From NCBI RefSeq assembly GCF_024347215.1, contig NZ_AP025282.1, forward strand, positions 2,108,001 to 2,172,000: a DNA stretch of 64,000 nucleotides, given 5' to 3'. The notes under the pieces were generated by a model. It did not search any database, had not been told where the DNA came from, and saw nothing but the letters and a program-made list of their open reading frames with translations. The stretch is from Aliamphritea ceti. GTDB lineage: Bacteria > Pseudomonadota > Gammaproteobacteria > Pseudomonadales > Balneatricaceae. How positions within the stretch are numbered: the stretch's first letter is position 1; each line of letters opens with the position of its first letter. Positions 59,283 through 64,000 of the stretch are shown here, in pieces. A program made the position numbers and the translations under genes.

Positions 59283-59635
59283 GGTATAGGCTTTTCATCA
59301 TTGTCAGGTTAATGCTCTGTACAAAACTCAGAATATGTTCGTCGTTCTGTTCCTTAAGACGCTGGTCTTTTTAGCCAGTGGTGTTTCAGGGCTTTAGTCA
59401 TGAATGATTGCAGGTCGTGAATTTAAGTATATGTGCAGTTTTCTTGGCTTGCCTGATTTTTCCTATTACCCATTTTAAGAGGTGCATTGCGGATGGTCGT
59501 CGCCAGAGGCGGTCTCTATGCCCTAGAATGAGCTAATTTCTAGTAATTCTCAGCGTTCAGGCAACTAAGTCTATTACTTGCTTCGACACCTCATTAACGC
59601 TGGGGAAGTGCGGTAAAACAGACCGGGGTTATCGA

Positions 59636-60043
59636 ATGAAGCTTACCAATAATGACAGCTTAGAAATCGAGCAAGTGGTTGAAGATGCAGAGTCTGATGC
59701 CGTATCCCGAAAAGCCTATCGATTACCGTTACGGGATAAAGATAATTATTTTCTGGAGATGAATGGCAGTGCATATCCTTTGCTGGATATCAGCGTGGAA
59801 GGTGCCTGTATTGCCATTCTGGATACCCCTCCAATTTCTGCTGATGGCACTAAAGCTGAATGCAAAGTTGTATTGGGCGATCAGGTGTTTGAAGGACTGC
59901 AAGGCCAGGTAGTACATACTTCTCTGGATTTTGACGGCGGCTGGATTTGTGGCATTCACTGGACGGATACCGACGAGTTAATAAGTCAGAGTTTACAGCA
60001 GGCATTGCTGGCTCTGCGAAAAGAGATGTTTGAGAATGCATAA
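59636..60043 (+). CDS. PilZ-domain protein (c-di-GMP receptor)
   Basis: A 135-residue single-domain PilZ protein. Both c-di-GMP-binding motifs are present: RxxxR as R25-KAY-R29 and DxSxxG as D51-ISVEG. The remaining strands (KVVLGDQVFEGLQGQVVH, WICGIHWTD) fit the PilZ barrel. It is the first gene of a three-gene operon with a small unknown protein and a ParA-type ATPase; its stop overlaps the next frame. It should therefore report c-di-GMP levels to that ATPase, which is inference. Confidence 0.85.
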   Translation: MKLTNNDSLEIEQVVEDAESDAVSRKAYRLPLRDKDNYFLEMNGSAYPLLDISVEGACIAILDTPPISADGTKAECKVVLGDQVFEGLQGQVVHTSLDFDGGWICGIHWTDTDELISQSLQQALLALRKEMFENA

Positions 60044-60353
60044 CCCCCAACCCAACGACATAATGGGATTATTGCTGAATGACGATGTTAGCGACGATAT
60101 AGCAGAACTGGAACAACTCAATAATCTGATTTTTTGTGACGCTGATAATACAGCAGAGGCTGCAACTGAGATCTCTCAGGGTGAGCTGATCTGGCGAGAA
60201 GAGAACGATAAGTTTGCGATTCATGTTTGGAAGATAGACGAAAAAATCAGTCTTAAATTTATTTCCAAATCGAAGACAGAAGTGTCAGTCCAGCGGCTGG
60301 CTAAGATTGCGTTAAACGCAATCATGGAAGATCTTAAGAAGGCGAATCCATGA
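60036..60353 (+). CDS. Small hypothetical protein between PilZ and ParA genes
   Basis: A 105-residue protein I do not recognise, starting at ATG 60036 inside the end of the PilZ gene. The N-terminal half is acidic (LLLNDDVSDDIAELEQLNN); the second half has a strand-helix pattern (ELIWREENDKFAIHVWKIDEKISLKFISKS, then RLAKIALNAIMEDLKKA). Its TGA overlaps the ATG of the ParA gene (ATGA). Overlaps on both sides suggest that it works stoichiometrically with its neighbours, perhaps as an adaptor. Confidence 0.75.
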   Translation: MHNPQPNDIMGLLLNDDVSDDIAELEQLNNLIFCDADNTAEAATEISQGELIWREENDKFAIHVWKIDEKISLKFISKSKTEVSVQRLAKIALNAIMEDLKKANP

Positions 60354-61336
60354 CTATAATCGTATGTCCCAGCTGTTCGAAAAAGCATCGTGCTGATACT
60401 AAAAAGTTCGCAGCGATCAAAAAATTCGTGGTCCGTTGTAAGGCGTGTAGCCATCGCTTCCAGATTGATCTGAATAAACCAGATGTGGTTCAGTCTCCAC
60501 GTCCACCTAAATTGACCATGCCTGTTTCCGGGCCAAGGCATACCCGCAAAATTTGTGTGTCATTGAGTAAAGGTGGTGTCGGTAAAACCACGACGGCGGT
60601 AAATCTGAGTGCTGGCCTGGCAATGGCCGGTTACAAGGTTTTACTGATCGATACCGATACTCAGGGGCAGTCCTCTTTTCTGTTAGGCAAGAAGCCTCAG
60701 GCAGGTTTGACCGAGTTACTTACCGGCGAGCTTACGCCGCAGGAAACGATCATTCAGGCGAGACCGAATTTATCCCTGTTAAGTGGTGGGCGTTCTCTGG
60801 CTGGGGTGAAGCGGATCATTGATAAAAAGAGCTTTGGTTCGGAGTGGACGCTCAGCGAAGCGATGGAAGATCTGGATAAAGACTATGACTTTGTCATCAT
60901 TGACACGTCACCAGGCTGGGATCAGCTAACGGTAAACGTACTGTTCTATGCAACAGAAGTACTGACGCCGGTATCCCTTGAAGTTATGTCGTTGCATGGT
61001 TTGGCAGAGTTTATTAAAAATCTTCATGCAATCAAAAAGTACAAAGACATCGATCTGAATTACGTACTGCCAACCTTCCTTGATGGCAGGGTAGATCAGC
61101 CGCAAAATATTTACCGTAAATTACAGAGCCTTTATGGCGATAAAGTATGTCAGCCGATTCGCTATGATGAACAGCTCAGCCGTTCACCTTCTCACGGGCA
61201 GACGATTTTTGAATTCTTGCCAGATGGAATGGGTGCAGAAGACTACACCGCTCTGGTGCGATTCATAGCCAGAGATCAGAATATTCTGACCACCGGAGCA
61301 GAAGGGCAGAAAAGCACTGTTGTTCCGAGTTTATGA
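60350..61336 (+). CDS. ParA/MinD-type ATPase with N-terminal zinc ribbon
   Basis: A 328-residue protein. Residues 1-40 form an MJ0042-like zinc ribbon (Cys6, Cys9, Cys30, Cys33). A linker leads to a ParA ATPase domain with deviant Walker A KGGVGKT at 74-80, the Walker A' aspartate in LLIDTDTQGQSS (from 99) and DFVIIDTSPGWD (Walker B). No parB or centromere-like repeats are near, so it is not a chromosome partition pair. By context (PilZ operon) it may position a surface structure or enzyme in response to c-di-GMP, as orphan ParA/MinD proteins do for flagella, pili or cellulose synthase. The last point is inference. Confidence 0.88.
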   Translation: MTIIVCPSCSKKHRADTKKFAAIKKFVVRCKACSHRFQIDLNKPDVVQSPRPPKLTMPVSGPRHTRKICVSLSKGGVGKTTTAVNLSAGLAMAGYKVLLIDTDTQGQSSFLLGKKPQAGLTELLTGELTPQETIIQARPNLSLLSGGRSLAGVKRIIDKKSFGSEWTLSEAMEDLDKDYDFVIIDTSPGWDQLTVNVLFYATEVLTPVSLEVMSLHGLAEFIKNLHAIKKYKDIDLNYVLPTFLDGRVDQPQNIYRKLQSLYGDKVCQPIRYDEQLSRSPSHGQTIFEFLPDGMGAEDYTALVRFIARDQNILTTGAEGQKSTVVPSL

Positions 61337-61437
61337 TGGATCGGTCACTAATATTTTGTTGAACACAGTGACTTTGTCAGATCTGTTGCGATCAGCCAGT
61401 AGCTTTGTTCGTAGCAGAACTGGCTGAAGACCTTATC

Positions 61438-62139
61438 CTATTGATTAGCTGGTGCCAGTGCAGTGGTGCTTTGTGAGAAGAGCATTACACCGCTATGTCT
61501 GCTCATCTTTTTAAGATAATCACTCAGTGCTTCAGGCAAAGTGAGCTCGGCGACCATTGTCAGGTTGCGGAGCTCAGCGAAGGCGCATAAATCATCAAAA
61601 TTCAGTGCTCGCTGGTTTTGCAGGAATGCAGGGCTGCTAATAATATCAGGCAGTCGTGCCAGCTTTTCGCTGATTCGGTTAAGCAATTCCGGCGTTAGTG
61701 ACAGCGCATGCGATGGACTCATGCCTAACCGTTTACTAAGCATCTCACTGAAGCGTGCTAGTGCTTCAGAGGAGGCCAGTTCGGGGAGATTCATAGTTGG
61801 CATACGTGGATAGCAGAGCAGATTGATATCTGGCCGTATGCTGATCAGCCAGTTACTCAGAGCGTCTGAAGCTTGCAGGTTTTTTTGTTGTGAATGGTTT
61901 AACAGTGGCTGCTCATCATACTGATCCAGGTAGCGGATGATTTCACCGCTATCTTGCAGCAGAATATCGCTAGCGGTCACTTCTAATATTGGAACAGTTG
62001 CGGCGCTTAGCTTGTGCTGCAGGTGTTCAGGAAAGTTTCCCAGTGTTACATAGCTAATCTCACAACGGATGTTCTTCATTCCCAGCAGTGTTATAACCCT
62101 GATGCAGAAAGGGCAACTGTTGAACGCGTATAGCTTCAT
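61438..62139 (-). CDS. grxB: Glutaredoxin 2 (GrxB family)
   Basis: A 233-residue GST-like glutaredoxin. The N-terminal thioredoxin fold starts MKLYAFNSCPFCIRV with the CPFC active site (Cys9 and Cys12), followed by TVPILEV (cis-Pro) and DSGEIIRYLDQ. The all-helical C-terminal domain ends with LRNLTMVAELTLPEALSDYLKKMS, like E. coli Grx2 (215 aa). It reduces protein and low-molecular-weight disulphides with glutathione. It is two bases downstream of an MBL-fold gene on the same strand, so the two are probably cotranscribed. Confidence 0.9.
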   Translation of the reverse strand: MKLYAFNSCPFCIRVITLLGMKNIRCEISYVTLGNFPEHLQHKLSAATVPILEVTASDILLQDSGEIIRYLDQYDEQPLLNHSQQKNLQASDALSNWLISIRPDINLLCYPRMPTMNLPELASSEALARFSEMLSKRLGMSPSHALSLTPELLNRISEKLARLPDIISSPAFLQNQRALNFDDLCAFAELRNLTMVAELTLPEALSDYLKKMSRHSGVMLFSQSTTALAPANQ

Positions 62140-62140
62140 A

Positions 62141-63013
62141 TCAGCCTCCGTGGATGATGGCGAAAGACATCTTGCGTATATATACCGGCAGGTCCTGATA
62201 GTTTGGCCAGTCCTTATACGCGGGCATTTTCAAATTTTCGCTCATCTCTATTATTCGGGGCACCAGTTGACTCGGATTCGTTGCCAGCGTGTTTTTAATT
62301 TCTGGTAACACTAAATCATAAAGATCATCGAGAAATTTGGCTGTAGCAACTAGCGGTGCAAGATCCGTACTGGATGAGTGCACATTAATCGCATGTTTTG
62401 GCTGCCAACTGATTAGTGTTTTAAGTGTTTTTCGCACACCGAGAAGATTTGTATCGGTTAAATACACCCCCCGGCCCAGTCCTTCGTCCACATACATATC
62501 AGCGCTAAGCACAATGTTTTCTGCTGGCAGATGAACGATAGCAACGGCTGCACCGTCAGCAATGCCCATATGTTGCAGTTCAACCTGAGTTGTCCCCATG
62601 TCGATTGTCATGTGCGTAGAAAATGTCTGATGGATAGTGTCGGGCACCATATCCAGTGGATCCAGCTCTTCATAATCATGAATATTCTCATGCGCAATGA
62701 TTTCTGCATCAGGGAAAACAGCAGTACCACCGGTATGATCAAAGTGTTCGTGGGACAGTACAATCTTTCCGACCGGTTTTTCCGTCAGGCTTTGGATTTC
62801 CTGTTTTAACAGATTGGCTCGATAAGGGTTCGCAGTGTCGGTGATCAAAACTTCTTCTTCGCCAATAACAACCAGGCTGGTGTAGTGGAGAAGGTCTATG
62901 GTGTAAATATTTGTTGCCAGTTGTGTTGTTTTTGTATCGCCAGTAGCTTGCGCGCTCTGAGTACCGATAAACAAGCTGAGAACCAATATGGCGGGTGTTA
63001 AAAATGTTTTCAT
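62141..63013 (-). CDS. Exported MBL-fold metallo-hydrolase, copy 1
   Basis: A 290-residue metallo-beta-lactamase-fold protein with a signal peptide at 1-25 (LTPAILVLSLFIGTQSAQATG). The zinc-binding motif is SHEHFDHTGG (HxHxDH). Later residues (IVHLPAENIVLSADMY and INVHSS) supply the remaining metal-site positions. I start at ATG 63013 because the signal peptide begins there; an ATG at 63034 overlaps the upstream gene. It is a paralogue of the upstream gene with the same plan. Substrate unknown; periplasmic. Confidence 0.85.
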   Translation of the reverse strand: MKTFLTPAILVLSLFIGTQSAQATGDTKTTQLATNIYTIDLLHYTSLVVIGEEEVLITDTANPYRANLLKQEIQSLTEKPVGKIVLSHEHFDHTGGTAVFPDAEIIAHENIHDYEELDPLDMVPDTIHQTFSTHMTIDMGTTQVELQHMGIADGAAVAIVHLPAENIVLSADMYVDEGLGRGVYLTDTNLLGVRKTLKTLISWQPKHAINVHSSSTDLAPLVATAKFLDDLYDLVLPEIKNTLATNPSQLVPRIIEMSENLKMPAYKDWPNYQDLPVYIRKMSFAIIHGG

Positions 63014-63023
63014 GTTACGGCTC

Positions 63024-63905
63024 CTAGTTGCCATGCCAGATGGAATAAGACATACGTTCTACATGGCCAGGCAGGTTTTCTGTATAACCGCGCCAGTGTG
63101 AAAACGCCGGTAACTGAATACTTTGTTTTAGTTCTTCTGTCGTTTTACCTGCCTGCATACCGGCCCAAACGGCATCAAACAGTGCCTGTGTAAAGCGGTA
63201 ATCTTCTTCGAACTGTTGAGGTGAGGATATTGGTGCATGGCCGCTAATTACTGTGTCGTACTCAAGTTCAGTGCGGACCCGTTTGAAAGTGTTGAGAATA
63301 CCTACATAGTTATGTGCGGGAAGGCGATAAGTCTCATTAATGTAACCGGGCAGATGCCAGTCAACGCCCACCAGTACTTTGTCTTCAGGCATGTGAATGA
63401 CGCTCATGCAGCTGCCGTCATTCGGGCCGTAATAGTGCAGATCTACCTGTTTGTCGCCTAGCTTAATACTCAACGCGTCCTGATAAGTCAGATCTGGTTT
63501 TACCACCTTGTTTTCTAAATCTCTGCTGAGTAGTTCTCCACAGCCTTCCTGGGTAATGAACTGGGCTCCTTCATCTTTGAATATCTGGCCGCCACGGCTG
63601 TGATCAAAATGGTCATGGGAATAGATGACTTTAGCGACAGGCTGATCCGTCAGTTTACGGATTTCATTACGCATATCCGTGGCACGTTTTTCGCCGGATG
63701 GGTCGGTTATGATGACGCCTTCATTGGTCACCACTACCAGGCTGTTGTAAAAGAATTGACTGTATTGATAGACGCCGTTTTTAAGTTTTGTCATGACTGG
63801 TTTTGCCGGATTGAAAGCGGGTTCGCTGCTGGCAGCCGCAGTCAGGCTAGTCGCTAGTCCGGCTGTCAGAGTGAGTGCCGCGACAGATGTAAGAAGTTTT
63901 TTCAT
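63024..63905 (-). CDS. Exported MBL-fold metallo-hydrolase, copy 2
   Basis: A 293-residue metallo-beta-lactamase-fold protein with a signal peptide (MKKLLTSVAALTLTAGLATSLTAAASS). The metal-binding motif is SHDHFDHSRGG, and DWHLPGY with ISGHAPIS later provide the other ligands. It starts at ATG 63905; an ATG five codons upstream lacks support. It ends 10 bases before the next gene, giving an MBL-MBL-grxB transcript. Similar MBL proteins occur near quinoprotein dehydrogenase genes, but none is visible before the window ends. Confidence 0.85.
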   Translation of the reverse strand: MKKLLTSVAALTLTAGLATSLTAAASSEPAFNPAKPVMTKLKNGVYQYSQFFYNSLVVVTNEGVIITDPSGEKRATDMRNEIRKLTDQPVAKVIYSHDHFDHSRGGQIFKDEGAQFITQEGCGELLSRDLENKVVKPDLTYQDALSIKLGDKQVDLHYYGPNDGSCMSVIHMPEDKVLVGVDWHLPGYINETYRLPAHNYVGILNTFKRVRTELEYDTVISGHAPISSPQQFEEDYRFTQALFDAVWAGMQAGKTTEELKQSIQLPAFSHWRGYTENLPGHVERMSYSIWHGN

Positions 63906-64000
63906 GGGATGACCTTTCATAATGACAGATGAAAAAAATGGAAATAGCTGCTGAGTTAGCTCTTTGGCGTTAGCTTTGGGCCGATAATTTTTGCACCGAA

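Noticed and set aside
60350..61336. Plasmid or chromosome partition locus for the ParA-type gene
   Set aside because: No parB and no centromere-like repeats are adjacent; the N-terminal zinc ribbon and PilZ neighbour point to another role.
1..64000. CRISPR arrays, rRNA operons or prophage genes
   Set aside because: No regularly spaced 25-40 bp repeats, no rRNA sequence and no phage structural, integrase or lysis genes were seen.

Overview
The window looks like the chromosome of a marine, moderately halophilic gammaproteobacterium, most likely an Oceanospirillales/Oceanospirillaceae relative (Amphritea-, Neptunomonas- or Marinobacterium-like). This is inferred from the complete ectoine/5-hydroxyectoine cluster with its own aspartate kinase and MarR-type regulator, an Mrp-type Na+/H+ antiporter operon, the lon-hupB-tRNA-Asp-ppiD order, and housekeeping proteins (AcnB, RluA, RlmD, NfuA, YeeN-type YebC, YacL) that resemble the E. 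coli proteins as I know them. No database search was possible, so the genus is a guess.

Layout. 1-22.3 kb is ordinary core genome: end of a hydroxyacid dehydrogenase, DCC protein, yacL, rluA-rlmD, cobS, a TrpD2/YbiB protein, a CPA2 antiporter, nfuA, lon (with a convincing sigma-32 promoter), hupB, tRNA-Asp, ppiD, a LysR/TauE pair, acnB, a YeeN-type regulator, a LysE exporter, an aspartate/glutamate racemase, an SRPBCC protein, a CPXCG protein and a YhiN-type flavoprotein.

22.3-28.8 kb is an AT-richer accessory island. Its first part holds a methyltransferase/LysR pair and a secreted orphan. Its second part (25.2-28.6 kb) is an array of five same-strand genes, each followed by an attC-like site: integron gene cassettes without an integrase in view (a CALIN). 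The cassette products are a membrane HEAT-like protein, a possible NTF2-fold immunity-like protein, a HEPN-like protein, a GIY-YIG-like nuclease and a RES-like toxin/NADase. Five copies of a 24-nt hairpin repeat lie only in this island, and one abuts the last attC.

28.8-37.6 kb holds an OxyR-like LysR regulator, a 23-bp near-perfect palindrome resembling its operator, and a nine-gene Mrp/Mnh-type operon with three separate NuoL/M/N-like subunits. 38.2-40.2 kb is a 3-hydroxybenzoate 4-monooxygenase-like gene flanked by ~85-bp direct repeats. 40.5-45.1 kb is mixed accessory: a YcxB-like gene broken by one in-frame stop, an exported amine oxidase, a GNAT/YjhX/TetR group with two matching operators, a 13-bp tandem repeat and a 57-aa membrane protein.

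45.2-50.9 kb is the ectoine cluster ectA-ectB-(cupin-like ORF)-ectC-ectD-ask with divergent ectR. 51-55 kb has two LysE exporters with Lrp and AraC regulators, and rluF. 55-59 kb has a parallel beta-helix protein and an OsmC-YcaO fusion. 59.6-61.3 kb is a PilZ / unknown / zinc-ribbon-ParA operon. The window ends with grxB and two tandem exported metallo-beta-lactamase-fold hydrolases.

Osmoadaptation (ectoines, Mrp Na+/H+ exchange) is the clearest shared theme. The strongest candidates for undescribed biology are the attC cassette array with its hairpin repeat, the PilZ-ParA operon, and the three-channel Mrp variant with its OxyR-like regulator.
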